Assembly: GCA_934418055.1 (NCBI GenBank)
Contig: CAKRWX010000033.1
Location: 1 to 14,041, forward strand
DNA from: an uncultured Lachnospiraceae bacterium
GTDB lineage: Bacteria > Bacillota > Clostridia > Lachnospirales > Lachnospiraceae
Length of the DNA stretch: 14,041 bases
Direction: 5' to 3'
Under the pieces are notes generated by a model that saw nothing but the letters and a program-made list of their open reading frames with translations, did no database searches and was not told the origin of the DNA. Numbering within the stretch: position 1 is the stretch's first letter; each line of letters begins with the position of its first letter. Positions 1-7,707 of the stretch are shown here, piece by piece. The position numbers and the translations under genes are program-made.

Positions 1-169
1 ATACCGCCTGAGCCGTCTCAGGACTGGACGCAGTGCCGATCTTATCTCCTAATACCTCGCTGGTAGAACAGCCTACCACAAATAAATCTCCGGCTTTACA
101 TTTTCCGATCTCCAGGATCTCTTTTGCCGCGTCATACGCCTGTTTTTTTAAAGTTTCCAATTCTTCCAT
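1..169 (-). CDS. UPF0340 / YwlG-type protein (DUF436), 5' part only
   Basis: Only the first 56 codons are in the window; the gene runs off the left edge. The N-terminus begins MEELETLKKQAYDAAKEI and continues with a VVGCSTSEVLG stretch followed by KIGTASS. This Cys-Ser-Thr-Ser-Glu motif and its spacing are what I recognise from the UPF0340 family (B. subtilis YwlG, TIGR01440), which has no established biochemical role. The start ATG at 169-167 has an AAAGGAGAG ribosome site about 7 nt upstream. It lies 22 nt downstream of udk and is probably the last visible member of the xerD-udk transcription unit. Family assignment is from recognition of the motif only; the C-terminal half cannot be checked. 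Confidence 0.8.
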   Translation of the reverse strand, partial: MEELETLKKQAYDAAKEILEIGKCKAGDLFVVGCSTSEVLGDKIGTASSPETAQAV

Positions 170-191
170 GATGATACTCTCCTTTACGGAT

Positions 192-809
192 CTAAGCCTC
201 TTCATCCAACAGTTTCTGGATGTTGTGTTTCATCATCTCAAAAGCCACCGGATTCATACCGCTGTTGATGACCACATCAGCCAATGCTCTGGTTGGCTCT
301 ACATACAGATAGTGCATGGGTTTTACAGTGGTCAGATACTGGTCTACCACACCCTCTAAGTCTCTTCCGCGCTCTTTTACGTCACGGATCACACGTCTTA
401 AGATACGCTCGTCCGCATCCGCCTCCACGAATACCTTGATATCCAGAAGATCTCTTAACCGTGGATCTGCCAGCACCAGGATTCCCTCTAACAGGATCAC
501 CCGCTTCGGCTGGATCTCTACCACTTCCTTGGAACGATTGTGGGCTGCGTAATCATACACTGGGCACTGGATCGCATGGCCTTCTTTTAACTGTTTGATA
601 TGCTCGATGAGAAGCTCTGTCTCAAAAGCATCTGGATGATCATAATTCACCTTTTTGCGCTCTTCAAATGGAATATCGTCCTGGGCGCGGTAATAATTAT
701 CGTGATATAAAACCGCTACCTGATCTTTGAATTCATCCTTCAGACGGTTTGTAAATGTAGATTTTCCAGAACCGGTTCCTCCGGCAATACCAATAATGAC
801 TGTTTTCAT
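192..809 (-). CDS. udk: uridine kinase (uridine/cytidine kinase)
   Basis: Phosphorylates uridine and cytidine to UMP and CMP using a nucleoside triphosphate, in cytosolic pyrimidine salvage. The 205-residue protein has a Walker A P-loop at about residues 10-18 (GGTGSGKST), the HDNYY substrate-binding segment at about 37-41, YDYAAHNR at about 78-85, and a Walker B-like ILLEGILVL strand, all typical of bacterial Udk. Length fits the family (about 205-215). The frame is open upstream to a GTG at 845, but MKTVIIGIAGG is the better start: GGAGGA lies 4 nt before this ATG, and the extra 12 residues lie outside the P-loop fold. It sits 62 nt after xerD and 22 nt before the UPF0340 gene, so it is probably co-transcribed with both. 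Confidence 0.96.
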   Translation of the reverse strand: MKTVIIGIAGGTGSGKSTFTNRLKDEFKDQVAVLYHDNYYRAQDDIPFEERKKVNYDHPDAFETELLIEHIKQLKEGHAIQCPVYDYAAHNRSKEVVEIQPKRVILLEGILVLADPRLRDLLDIKVFVEADADERILRRVIRDVKERGRDLEGVVDQYLTTVKPMHYLYVEPTRALADVVINSGMNPVAFEMMKHNIQKLLDEEA

Positions 810-871
810 GTGTTCCTCCGTATCCATAAAATCGCTGTTTTTCACAACTGATTGTATTCTGCTTATGGCAA

Positions 872-1717
872 TTATTTATGACTATATCCCATATACATCT
901 GGGTCGTGGCCAGATCCGAATGTCCTAACATGGTCTGCACTGCATGCATATCTGCTCCACTGCTGATCAGATGGGCAGCGAAAGAATGGCGCAGGGTGTG
1001 CGGCGTAATATCTGCTTCAATCCCCGCCAGACTGCCATAGTGCTTTAAAATCTTCCAGAAGCCCTGACGACTCATCACGGTTCCATTGCAGTTCACAAAC
1101 AAATGATCCTGCTCCTGATCCCCACACAAAAGAGCCCTGGCTGAATCCAGATAAGATTCCATGGCTTTTTTCGCAGTTTTGCCGAATGGCACCGTCCGTT
1201 CCTTGCGTTCATCGCGGCAGGTAATGAAGCCAATACTCATATTGATATCATCCAGCTTTAATCCGATCAGCTCTGATACACGGATTCCAGTGGCATACAA
1301 TAATTCCAGCATGGCTTTATCCCTGATTTCTTTCGGTGTTTTTCCCTCCGGCTGTGCCAAAAGACGGTTCACTTCCTCCACGGTTAAAATAACCGGTGCT
1401 TTTTTCTCGATCTTGGGTGCTTTCAACAGCTCCGCCGGATCCTTTTTGATCGCGCCTTCCCGGAATTCATAATGAAAAAATGCCTTTATGGACGCCAGCA
1501 TTCTGGAAATGGTCGTTGTCGCTCTTCCCTCTTTCTCCAGATAAAGGACATAGGAATTCAACACGGTCCTGGTAACTTTCGTTACATCCGTGATCCCTTT
1601 TTCCTCCAGATAACTTTTCAGCTGGTTGATATCCCGCTGGTAAGAAAGCTGCGTGTTCTTTGACGCGCCTTTTTCCCCAGCCAGATATTCCATAAATCGT
1701 TTTATCTCAATTTCCAT
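872..1717 (-). CDS. xerD: tyrosine recombinase XerD (short C-terminus)
   Basis: Site-specific tyrosine recombinase of the Xer type, which resolves chromosome dimers at dif. The N-terminal SAM-like core-binding domain (about 1-85) is followed by the catalytic domain (about 105-281). The full catalytic set is visible: R146 (ATGIRVSE), K172 (ERKERTVPFG), H240 and R243 (HTLRHSF), H266 (LGHSD) and nucleophile Y275 (TTQMY). At 281 residues it is shorter than the usual 290-298. It stops six residues after Y275, where XerD normally carries about 20 more residues forming the last helix. Neither other frame restores a Xer-like tail. The nudF-spoIIM-xerD order matches the chromosomal xerD locus of Bacillus, so this is the housekeeping copy rather than an integron or phage integrase. 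An AGGGA site lies about 9 nt before the ATG. Confidence 0.92.
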   Translation of the reverse strand: MEIEIKRFMEYLAGEKGASKNTQLSYQRDINQLKSYLEEKGITDVTKVTRTVLNSYVLYLEKEGRATTTISRMLASIKAFFHYEFREGAIKKDPAELLKAPKIEKKAPVILTVEEVNRLLAQPEGKTPKEIRDKAMLELLYATGIRVSELIGLKLDDINMSIGFITCRDERKERTVPFGKTAKKAMESYLDSARALLCGDQEQDHLFVNCNGTVMSRQGFWKILKHYGSLAGIEADITPHTLRHSFAAHLISSGADMHAVQTMLGHSDLATTQMYMGYSHK

Positions 1718-1843
1718 ACTCGTATTTCCCTGTCCCTTAACTTTCCCTTTCCAAAATCCTTATCCGATGTAACGGTTCCGCCGTTGTACTGCAGCGGACA
1801 TAAATATAAATCTATTCTCCATAGACTTTCTGCGTTATCTATC

Positions 1844-1872
1844 ATTATATCTTCAACTGCCTATAAAAGCAA
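1844..1872 (-). promoter_or_regulatory. sigma-A-type promoter for xerD-udk
   Basis: On the minus strand a TTGCTT -35 (1867-1872) is followed after exactly 17 nt by a perfect TATAAT -10 (1844-1849). The -35 lies inside the last codons of spoIIM. The predicted start near 1837 gives a leader of about 120 nt before xerD. The leader has two small competing hairpins (AACGG/CCGTT and TCCGC/GCGGA near 1768-1800), too weak to call a riboswitch. The promoter would uncouple xerD, udk and the UPF0340 gene from sporulation-controlled spoIIM. Confidence 0.6.
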
Positions 1873-2382
1873 ATATATTTTTCCAATCTGATTCTCAATT
1901 AATACGCCAATAAACAGCCACAGAAGCATCAGGATCCAGCCGCGCAATTTCATATGATCCAGTCCATTCCTGGATCCAGCTGCCAAAAACAGGCAAAGTG
2001 TCCCATAGCAGATCCACTGAGGCATCATCCGCACTGCAAATAGGAAAATTCCCCGCCAGCCTCCGTATAAGGTTAGCGTCGCGATCCATACGCCTGCCCC
2101 TGCTCCCATGACCAGAAAGACCAGATAAAACCAGATTCCAGAAAATCCTGTCATACCGCCCAGGCACACCACCATAAACTGTCCCAGACGTTTCTTCAGA
2201 TTCTGGAACAGACTGTCTGATTGTTCGTACCATAAATCAAAAGAACCAATCTGCTCCAGCAGTTCCCTGCTAAGCAGATTGGTTATCACGCCTCCCAGCA
2301 CGCTCCCTATGAAAAAGCAGATACATAGGGAAATTGGGAATTTTATCGTTTTATTCCAAGAACGATTTTTAAAGATTCGCAT
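1861..2382 (-). CDS. spoIIM: stage II sporulation protein M (SpoIIM/DUF95 family)
   Basis: Integral membrane protein of the SpoIIM family. In Bacillus, SpoIIM acts with SpoIID and SpoIIP in septal peptidoglycan thinning and mother-cell engulfment of the forespore. The protein has a short basic N-terminus and then several strongly hydrophobic segments: about 15-35, 70-90, 93-110, 118-140 and 148-168. Direct sequence motifs for the family are weak, so the call rests on topology, size (173-178 residues) and the nudF-spoIIM-xerD order. The frame opens at 2397 (MRRMGMRIF), but that ATG has no ribosome site; GAGGCGG is well placed for the ATG at 2382 (MRIFKNRSW), which I chose. The last codons overlap the xerD promoter. 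Confidence 0.8.
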   Translation of the reverse strand: MRIFKNRSWNKTIKFPISLCICFFIGSVLGGVITNLLSRELLEQIGSFDLWYEQSDSLFQNLKKRLGQFMVVCLGGMTGFSGIWFYLVFLVMGAGAGVWIATLTLYGGWRGIFLFAVRMMPQWICYGTLCLFLAAGSRNGLDHMKLRGWILMLLWLFIGVLIENQIGKIYLLL

Positions 2383-2465
2383 GCCCATCCGCCTCATTTT
2401 ATTTTGTCAACCGCAGTCATTTTCTGGTCTGACGCATTTCGCGCTCCTGTCAAATGCCTGCTACT

Positions 2466-2494
2466 ATTCTATGAGACGGTCTGGAAAATTATAC
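2466..2494 (-). promoter_or_regulatory. possible sigma-E-type sporulation promoter for spoIIM
   Basis: On the minus strand GTATAAT (2488-2494) is separated by 14 nt from CATAGAAT (2466-2473). This resembles the mother-cell sigma-E pattern (-35 near kmATAtt, 14-15 nt, -10 near CATACAnT). It lies in the nudF-spoIIM gap, about 75 nt upstream of the chosen start, and spoIIM is a known sigma-E target in B. subtilis. There are two deviations from consensus, so this is a candidate only. Confidence 0.38.
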
Positions 2495-2516
2495 CGTTGT
2501 TGTATGCACGGACTCC

Positions 2517-3065
2517 TTAGATCATTCCTGCTTTGCCATACTTGATGGCGTAAGTGCTGATGGCCGCTACGGTCTTGGCGTCTGTCATCTTGCCATCGTA
2601 GATCAGCTGCATCAGATCCTTTAACTCCCATGCTTCTACTTCAATATACTCGTCCTCATCCAGGTGCTGATGAGACGGGATTAAGTTTCTCGCCACGAAA
2701 ATGTCAATTGCTTCATCACAGAAAGCAACGGTCGTATTCAGGCTCATGAGATATTCCAGTTTTTCTGTGCGGAATCCGGTTTCCTCCTCCAGTTCCCGGT
2801 ACGCACACTCAATCTTCGGCTCATCCGGGGCATCCAGCTTGCCTGCTGGAATCTCCAGAGTCTCACGGTTTAAGGCATTGCGATACTGTCTTACCATCAG
2901 AATCTTTCCATCGTCCGTCACTGGCACCACTGCCGCCGCTCCATCATGATGAATGAAATCCCAGTGTGCCTCATGGCCATTGGCGATCACCGTATCTTCA
3001 TAAATTTTTAAAATGGTTCCCTGATATTTTAACTCTCTTTTCAGACGTACTACCTTATCTCCCAT
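2517..3065 (-). CDS. nudF: Nudix hydrolase, ADP-ribose pyrophosphatase type
   Basis: Probably hydrolyses ADP-ribose to AMP and ribose 5-phosphate, a cytosolic housecleaning reaction. The 182-residue protein has the ADPRase arrangement: N-terminal beta strands, a VRQYRNALNRETLEIPAGK stretch (about 58-76) and the Nudix helix at about 75-98. Metal-binding residues R90, E91, E94 and E95 (RELEEETGF) are intact. The stretch between the leading glycine and REL is one residue longer than the textbook Nudix spacing (GX5EX7REUXEEXGU). A proline-containing loop after the box fits ADP-ribose rather than small-nucleotide Nudix enzymes, but substrate is inferred from family likeness and from synteny with B. 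subtilis nudF, which also lies next to spoIIM. The start ATG at 3065 has an AAGGGGAT site upstream. Confidence 0.88.
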   Translation of the reverse strand: MGDKVVRLKRELKYQGTILKIYEDTVIANGHEAHWDFIHHDGAAAVVPVTDDGKILMVRQYRNALNRETLEIPAGKLDAPDEPKIECAYRELEEETGFRTEKLEYLMSLNTTVAFCDEAIDIFVARNLIPSHQHLDEDEYIEVEAWELKDLMQLIYDGKMTDAKTVAAISTYAIKYGKAGMI

Positions 3066-3092
3066 GGTTACCCGATCCCCTTCTTATTTCAC

Positions 3093-3101
3093 TTTATAAC
3101 A
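3093..3101 (-). promoter_or_regulatory. possible extended -10 promoter for nudF
   Basis: The minus strand reads TGTTATAAA (3101 to 3093), a TGn extended -10 followed by a TATAAA hexamer, about 28 nt before the nudF ATG. No good -35 lies 16-18 nt upstream, so this would depend on the TG extension. It overlaps the end of the degenerate 27-nt repeat copy at 3096-3122. Confidence 0.3.
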
Positions 3102-3122
3102 GTTCAGCACTTTCACGCTTGC
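3096..3122 (-). repeat. degenerate copy of the 27-nt dispersed intergenic element
   Basis: Aligned without gaps to the copy at 13811-13837, 20 of 27 bases agree, including the AGTTCAG and TTTCAC blocks on the plus strand. The terminal GTAAC/GTTAC arms have decayed (ATAAC and CTTGC). It lies 30 nt upstream of nudF in the same orientation relative to the gene as the other copies. Confidence 0.45.
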
Positions 3123-3165
3123 TTCACTTTTCATCTTTGTTAAATGGAACATTTCTGCTGAGGTC

Positions 3166-4179
3166 CTACTGGATCCACGCACCAGTAGAATCTACCCGCC
3201 GTCCGGAACCATCTGGTACCACCGTATCCACTAACATATCACCGTCAACCGGTCTGCAGTAGTAATACTTGCCGTTCCACTGGATCCAGCCAGTTGCCAT
3301 ATAGCCTGTAGAATCAAAGAAGTACCATTTTCCATTGATCTCCTGCCAACAGTTAGCCGGATAAGTTCCATCGGCATTCCGATACCACCAGCCTTTTCCA
3401 TCCTGCTTCCATCCTGCGGTATTCGAATCCTGGGATACCATCTGATCTGGTTCTGTCACTCCAGATGGAATGGCACTGCCATACTGGGCACGGTAACTCT
3501 CCGCAGTAGCCTCATCAATATAGGAACCACTCTGGCTCTCAAACCAGTCGCCCTTGATCTTGCTGTCTGTGGTATTCACACCACGTACTTTGTAAGTATA
3601 AGTTCCATCTTTTTTCATAAATGGAGCGAAATCAAACGTAGTACCTGACGCAGACTGGATGGTTCCATATTTCTTGCCGTCACGGTACAAGGTAACCTCA
3701 TAGCTTCCTGCATTGTAAGTTTCTTTCCAGGACGCCACATTCTTCGAAGACCAGCCTGCTTCTTCTACGGTTCCCACCTGATTGGTCAGTGCCGGAAGAC
3801 GCAGTTTTAAAATAACAGAATAGTTGCTGTCACCTTTTCTTCCGCTGACATAGGTTCCGCCCTTGACTGTGATCGTAGCAGCGCTGATGGAAAAATAATA
3901 TCCATCTTCTGCATTCAGGGTTACTTCCAGTTCTGGTACATCGGATGGACCCCATTCATTGATCTCATTTAAGATCTCCACATCACCAACGGTATATTTT
4001 TTGCTCTTGGAAGTCACTTCCACATCATCCGTGGAACAATCCTCACCAATCTTAAATTCATCGCTTACGTTGATGGATACTTCTTTAATCTTTTTCGCCG
4101 CAAATGCCGGGACACTCATGGCGATCGTCAGCAGCGCGGTCAGGGATACCAATCCCACTAATTTTTTCATTCTTCCCAT
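3166..4179 (-). CDS. secreted protein with C-terminal cell-wall-binding repeats
   Basis: Exported surface protein of unknown function. Residues 1-27 form a signal peptide: a KK cluster, a hydrophobic core, and AFA before the predicted cut at about 27/28. Residues 30-130 are beta-rich with no family I can name. Residues about 135-215 look like a fibronectin-III-like fold (W..V.W.....A.SYEVTLYRDG, then YTYKVRGVNT). Residues about 255-337 hold aromatic repeats of the choline/cell-wall-binding (CW_binding_1) type: GWKQDGKGWWYR, WQEINGKWYFF, TGYMATGWIQWNGKYYY, and a terminal GAWIQ. Such repeats anchor proteins non-covalently to teichoic acid in related bacteria. No catalytic domain is visible, so an adhesin, scaffold or amidase-associated role is all open. 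GGAGGAG 5 nt before the ATG at 4179 decides the start. It is a one-gene unit with its own promoter. Confidence 0.85.
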   Translation of the reverse strand: MGRMKKLVGLVSLTALLTIAMSVPAFAAKKIKEVSINVSDEFKIGEDCSTDDVEVTSKSKKYTVGDVEILNEINEWGPSDVPELEVTLNAEDGYYFSISAATITVKGGTYVSGRKGDSNYSVILKLRLPALTNQVGTVEEAGWSSKNVASWKETYNAGSYEVTLYRDGKKYGTIQSASGTTFDFAPFMKKDGTYTYKVRGVNTTDSKIKGDWFESQSGSYIDEATAESYRAQYGSAIPSGVTEPDQMVSQDSNTAGWKQDGKGWWYRNADGTYPANCWQEINGKWYFFDSTGYMATGWIQWNGKYYYCRPVDGDMLVDTVVPDGSGRRVDSTGAWIQ

Positions 4180-4233
4180 CGTATCTCCTCCTGTCTTGCC
4201 TCTATGGTTTCTTTCTTTTATCGTTTTCTTCTA

Positions 4234-4278
4234 CCTTAACTCTATTCAGAATCTCCAGTCTTGTCAATAGAGTTCAGG
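4234..4278. promoter_or_regulatory. 13-bp inverted repeat enclosing the cell-wall-protein promoter
   Basis: Left arm 4234-4246 and right arm 4266-4278 are inverted copies matching at 12 of 13 positions (core AACTCTATT / AATAGAGTT is perfect, 9 bp), with a 19-nt spacer. The left arm overlaps the -10 and start region, the right arm overlaps the -35. Arm centres are 32 bp apart, close to three helical turns, so a dimer or tetramer could bind both arms on one DNA face. It is not a terminator: no T-tract follows on either strand. The regulator is unknown. Confidence 0.55.
4239..4267 (-). promoter_or_regulatory. sigma-A-type promoter of the cell-wall-binding protein
   Basis: Minus-strand TTGACA (4262-4267), 17 nt, then TAGAGT (4239-4244). 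The predicted start near 4232 gives a leader of about 50 nt to the ATG at 4179. It sits just downstream of the rny terminator, so the gene is transcribed on its own. Confidence 0.65.
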
Positions 4279-4284
4279 GAAACG

Positions 4285-4344
4285 TAAGAAAAAAGAAAAA
4301 GCACCATTTTCAAAGGCAGTTTTCTACCTGAAAATAATGCTTTT
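4285..4344 (-). terminator. rho-independent terminator after rny
   Basis: On the minus strand the arms 4329-4344 and 4297-4312 pair over 16 positions (two are U-G), followed inward by a 2-nt bulge and a second 5-bp stem (4324-4328 with 4315-4319) closed by an AAAA loop. A T-rich tract (TTTTCTTTTTTCTT, 4299-4286) follows. It begins 17 nt after the rny stop. The plus strand beyond the hairpin (4345-4358) is also T-rich, so it may work in both directions. Confidence 0.85.
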
Positions 4345-4361
4345 CTCTTTTGTTTTATTGC

Positions 4362-5915
4362 TTACTTTGCGTAATCAGTCACTCTTGATTCACGAATCAC
4401 ATTGACACGGATCTGTCCCGGATATTCCATGGATTCCTCAATCTTCTTAGAAATATTTCTAGCCAGAAGAACCATATCATCATCGCTGATCTGTTCCGGA
4501 ACAACCATAACGCGGACTTCACGTCCGGCCTGGATTGCGAAGGACTTATCAACTCCCTTGAAGGAATCGGTAATCTCCTCTAACTGTTTCAGTCTGTTCG
4601 TATATGTCTCCAGAGTCTCTCTTCTTGCACCTGGACGTGCGGCGGAAATGGTATCTGCCGCCTGTACGATGCAGGCAATCAAACTCTCTGGCTCAACATC
4701 ACCATGATGGGACTCTACCGCATTGATCACGATAGGGGATTCTTTGTACTTTCTGCAAAGTTCTGCACCCAGTTTTACGTGGGAACCCTCTACCTCATGG
4801 TCGATGGATTTACCAATGTCATGTAATAAACCGGCGCGTTTCGCCATTCGGATATCAACTCCTACCTCTGCGGCCAGGAGTCCGGACAACTGAGCCACTT
4901 CGATGGAATGCTTTAACGCATTCTGACCATAGCTGGTTCTGAACTTCATTCTACCCAAAAGCTTTATTAACTCCGGATGGATACCGTGGATCCCTACCTC
5001 AAGGGCAGCAGCCTCGCCATCCTCACGCATGTTGGCTTCTACTTCTTTCTGTGCTTTCTCCACCATCTCTTCGATTCTGGCCGGATGAATACGTCCGTCC
5101 ACAATCAGACGTTCCAGTGCGATTCTCGCTACTTCCCGTCGTACCGGATCAAAACCGGATAATACGACTGCCTCTGGTGTATCGTCAATGATCAGCTCTA
5201 CACCGGTCATCGTCTCCAGAGTACGGATATTACGGCCCTCTCTACCAATGATACGGCCTTTCATCTCATCATTCGGAAGCTGTACAACGGATACGGTTGT
5301 CTCAGCTACATGATCTGCTGCACATCTCTGAATGGCAGTTACGACGTATTCCTTCGCCTTCTTGTCTGCTTCTTCCTTGGCTCTGGTCTCCATCTCCTTG
5401 ACCATCTTGGCAGTGTCATGTTTGACATCGTCTTCCACAGATTTCAACAGGTATTCTTTCGCCTGTTCGGAGGTCAGCCCCGAAATACGTTCCAGTTCCT
5501 GCTGTCTCTTCTCGCGAAGCTCGTCTGCCTCTGCTAACTTCTTAGACAGATTCTCTTCACGGGCTGTCATACTGCTTTCTCTGCGTTCCAATGCCTCGGA
5601 CTTCTTGTCCAGATTCTCTTCCTTGCTTAAAACTCTTCGTTCATAACGTTGAAGCTCAGCTCTTCTTTCTCGTGTTTCTTTATCTAATTCATTCTTCGTC
5701 CTGATGGACTCTTCCTTAGCTTCCAGGAGAGCTTCACGCTTCTTTGTCTCTGCGGTCTTCAATGCTTCATCAATAATCTCTCTGGATTTCTCTTCCGCAC
5801 TGCCGATCTTGCTTTCATAAGCATTTTTACGGTGTGTGACCGCTGCGAACCAGGTAATAGGCGCCACAATGATCGCTGTGACTACTACTGCTGCTGCTAT
5901 TACAATAGTTCCCAT
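4362..5915 (-). CDS. rny: ribonuclease Y
   Basis: Membrane-anchored endoribonuclease that initiates mRNA decay in Firmicutes. The 517 residues show the full architecture: an N-terminal membrane helix (about 4-26), a long charged coiled coil (about 30-190), a KH RNA-binding domain with the [10 protein letters not shown] loop at about 222-231, and an HD phosphohydrolase domain with LLHDIGKS (H365-D366) and a downstream SHHGD (about 402-406). Length matches the family (about 515-520). The ATG at 5915 is preceded by AAGGAGGTG about 10 nt upstream; this site lies in a small hairpin (5921-5933). It follows recX after 79 nt and has its own promoter, so it can be expressed without SOS induction of recA. 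A strong terminator follows. Confidence 0.97.
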   Translation of the reverse strand: MGTIVIAAAVVVTAIIVAPITWFAAVTHRKNAYESKIGSAEEKSREIIDEALKTAETKKREALLEAKEESIRTKNELDKETRERRAELQRYERRVLSKEENLDKKSEALERRESSMTAREENLSKKLAEADELREKRQQELERISGLTSEQAKEYLLKSVEDDVKHDTAKMVKEMETRAKEEADKKAKEYVVTAIQRCAADHVAETTVSVVQLPNDEMKGRIIGREGRNIRTLETMTGVELIIDDTPEAVVLSGFDPVRREVARIALERLIVDGRIHPARIEEMVEKAQKEVEANMREDGEAAALEVGIHGIHPELIKLLGRMKFRTSYGQNALKHSIEVAQLSGLLAAEVGVDIRMAKRAGLLHDIGKSIDHEVEGSHVKLGAELCRKYKESPIVINAVESHHGDVEPESLIACIVQAADTISAARPGARRETLETYTNRLKQLEEITDSFKGVDKSFAIQAGREVRVMVVPEQISDDDMVLLARNISKKIEESMEYPGQIRVNVIRESRVTDYAK

Positions 5916-5920
5916 AACAC

Positions 5921-5933
5921 AGGAGCACCTCCT
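5921..5933 (-). promoter_or_regulatory. ribosome-binding site of rny inside a 5-bp hairpin
   Basis: The minus strand reads AGGAG-GTG-CTCCT, so the near-perfect anti-16S site AGGAGGTG can fold on itself (5 bp, 3-nt loop). The ATG follows 5 nt after the hairpin. Such sequestration could lower or regulate initiation; RNase Y levels are autoregulated in some bacteria, but no such mechanism is shown here. Confidence 0.4.
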
Positions 5934-5969
5934 TATTTAGTTTTCATTGTACAACAATACAACACTACA

Positions 5970-5998
5970 ATTTTAAACGGTTTTGTGCATTATGTCAA
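5970..5998 (-). promoter_or_regulatory. sigma-A-type promoter of rny
   Basis: Minus-strand TTGACA (5993-5998), 17-nt spacer, TAAAAT (5970-5975). The TGA inside TTGACA is the recX stop codon. The predicted start near 5963 gives a leader of about 48 nt. Confidence 0.7.
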
Positions 5999-6600
5999 GT
6001 ATCTAGCCACCCTCCCATGACACTTCGGATAGCTTCATAGGCAAAACCTTTCCTGGCTAATGCCATCATCAGTTTTCCCTTTTCCTTCTGGTCCGTCTGT
6101 TCTGGATCGTAGCCCTTTTTCTGAAGAAATTCACGGATCTGATCCTCTTCCGGAACCTCGATTTCTTCTAAAAGTTCTTCGATCTGATCCCTGTCCAACC
6201 CTTTCTGCTGAAGATCATACTGGAGACGCCTGCGGCTCTTCTTCTGGCTGTGGTTATCTAAGTATCGTCTGCCATATTCCTCATCGTCAATGTAATGACG
6301 GGCTTTTAGCAGTTCCATTACTTCCTGGATCACCTCTTCCGGGTAAAAGCCCTCCCGCAGCTTCTTCGTCAGTTCTGCCTCGGTCCGATCCTTCTCTTTC
6401 AACAGGTAAATAGCCCGTTCCCTGGCACGTTTTCGCAGAACCTCGTCTAAAATCTGGCGGTATCGCTCCTCCGTCAGTTCCGATCCCTCTTCAATATGAT
6501 ATCTTCTGATCTCTCCATTATATAAAACAAAGGCAAAGTCCTCACTAATAAGGACTTTGCTTCTTCGTTTGTCAAAGGGAGTGACTGCCATGATCTGCAT
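5995..6600 (-). CDS. recX: regulatory protein RecX
   Basis: RecX binds RecA filaments and modulates (usually inhibits) recombinase and coprotease activity. The 201-residue protein has an N-terminal beta-rich stretch (about 1-50) followed by helical repeats typical of RecX. The first carries ALYLLKEKDRTEAEL-like sequence (residues about 63-80, here starting AIYLLKEKDRTEAEL), the next holds YIDDEEYGRRYLDN (about 102-115), and later ones follow a QKGLDRDQIEELL stretch. AGGAGG 6 nt before the ATG at 6600 fixes the start. It is 33 nt downstream of recA with no terminator between, so the two are almost certainly co-transcribed and both under the SOS box. The stop overlaps the rny -35. Confidence 0.93.
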   Translation of the reverse strand: MQIMAVTPFDKRRSKVLISEDFAFVLYNGEIRRYHIEEGSELTEERYRQILDEVLRKRARERAIYLLKEKDRTEAELTKKLREGFYPEEVIQEVMELLKARHYIDDEEYGRRYLDNHSQKKSRRRLQYDLQQKGLDRDQIEELLEEIEVPEEDQIREFLQKKGYDPEQTDQKEKGKLMMALARKGFAYEAIRSVMGGWLDT

Positions 6601-6633
6601 GTCTGCCTCCTGTTATGAACTGGTATATTTCAA

Positions 6634-7692
6634 TTACTCCTCTTCCGTATCTGCAACTGCCTCGGAAGCAGCCATCGGTGTCTCCACTGCCTCGGTTGGC
6701 TGCAAGCCATAATGCTCACGTACTTTATTCTCGATCTCTAAGCATACTGCCGGGTTATCCTTCAGATAGATCTTGGCATTCTCACGGCCCTGTCCGATCT
6801 TGGCACCCTCGTATGCGTACCATGCGCCGCTCTTCTCCACGATGTCTAACTTCACGCCCAGATCCAGAATATCGCCTTCCTTGGAGATACCCTGTCCAAA
6901 CATGATATCGAACTCTGCCTCTTTGAATGGCGGAGCGATCTTATTCTTCACAACTTTCACACGGACATGGTTACCTACCACTTCACCGTTCTGCTTCAGG
7001 CTGTCGGTTCTGCGGACATCCATACGGACAGACGCATAGAACTTCAATGCACGTCCACCAGTAGTTGTCTCCGGGTTACCGAACATAACACCGATCTTCT
7101 CACGGATCTGGTTGATAAAGATCACGGTACAGTTGGACTTGCTCATGATACCGGTCAATTTTCTTAATGCCTGGGACATCAGTCTTGCCTGCAGACCCAT
7201 ATGAGACTCACCCATATCACCATCAATCTCAGCCTTCGGAACCAGGGCTGCTACAGAGTCCACGATCACGATATCTACTGCGCCAGAACGAACCATGGTC
7301 TCGGTGATCTCTAATGCCTGCTCGCCGTTATCTGGCTGGGAGATGTACAGGTTATCGATATCAACGCCGATGTTTCTCGCATAAACCGGGTCTAAGGCAT
7401 GCTCTGCATCGATAAATCCAGCGATGCCGCCTCTCTTCTGCACCTCTGCCACCATATGCAGGGCAACGGTGGTCTTACCACTGGACTCTGGTCCGTAGAT
7501 CTCTACCACACGTCCCTTTGGAATACCGCCAAGTCCCAGAGCCAGATCCAGGCTTAAAGAACCGGTCGGTACGGTCTCTATGTTCATATTGGCTCCGGAA
7601 TCACCTAACTTCATCACAGAACCTTTTCCATATGCTTTCTCAATCTGTGTCAAAGCCGCGTCAAGGGCTTTCATCTTCTCCGCTTTATCCAT
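6634..7692 (-). CDS. recA: recombinase RecA
   Basis: ATP-dependent strand-exchange protein and LexA coprotease. The 352 residues include the N-terminal polymerisation helix, Walker A at 67-74 (GPESSGKT), the Walker B strand [12 protein letters not shown], the [10 protein letters not shown] and L1/L2 loop regions with [19 protein letters not shown], and a short acidic tail ending ADTEEE. Length is normal. GGAGGA lies 6 nt before the ATG at 7692. A strong promoter and an SOS box precede it; recX follows after 33 nt. Confidence 0.99.
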   Translation of the reverse strand: MDKAEKMKALDAALTQIEKAYGKGSVMKLGDSGANMNIETVPTGSLSLDLALGLGGIPKGRVVEIYGPESSGKTTVALHMVAEVQKRGGIAGFIDAEHALDPVYARNIGVDIDNLYISQPDNGEQALEITETMVRSGAVDIVIVDSVAALVPKAEIDGDMGESHMGLQARLMSQALRKLTGIMSKSNCTVIFINQIREKIGVMFGNPETTTGGRALKFYASVRMDVRRTDSLKQNGEVVGNHVRVKVVKNKIAPPFKEAEFDIMFGQGISKEGDILDLGVKLDIVEKSGAWYAYEGAKIGQGRENAKIYLKDNPAVCLEIENKVREHYGLQPTEAVETPMAASEAVADTEEE

Positions 7693-7707
7693 TCTTTTCC
7701 TCCATCA

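Noticed and set aside
872..1717. Tyrosine recombinase as sign of a mobile element or integron
   Set aside because: Chromosomal order nudF-spoIIM-xerD, and no attachment repeats, cargo genes or composition shift nearby.
1768..1800. Small competing hairpins in the xerD leader as a riboswitch or attenuator
   Set aside because: Only 5-bp stems with large or mismatched loops and no T-tract; not distinguishable from chance.
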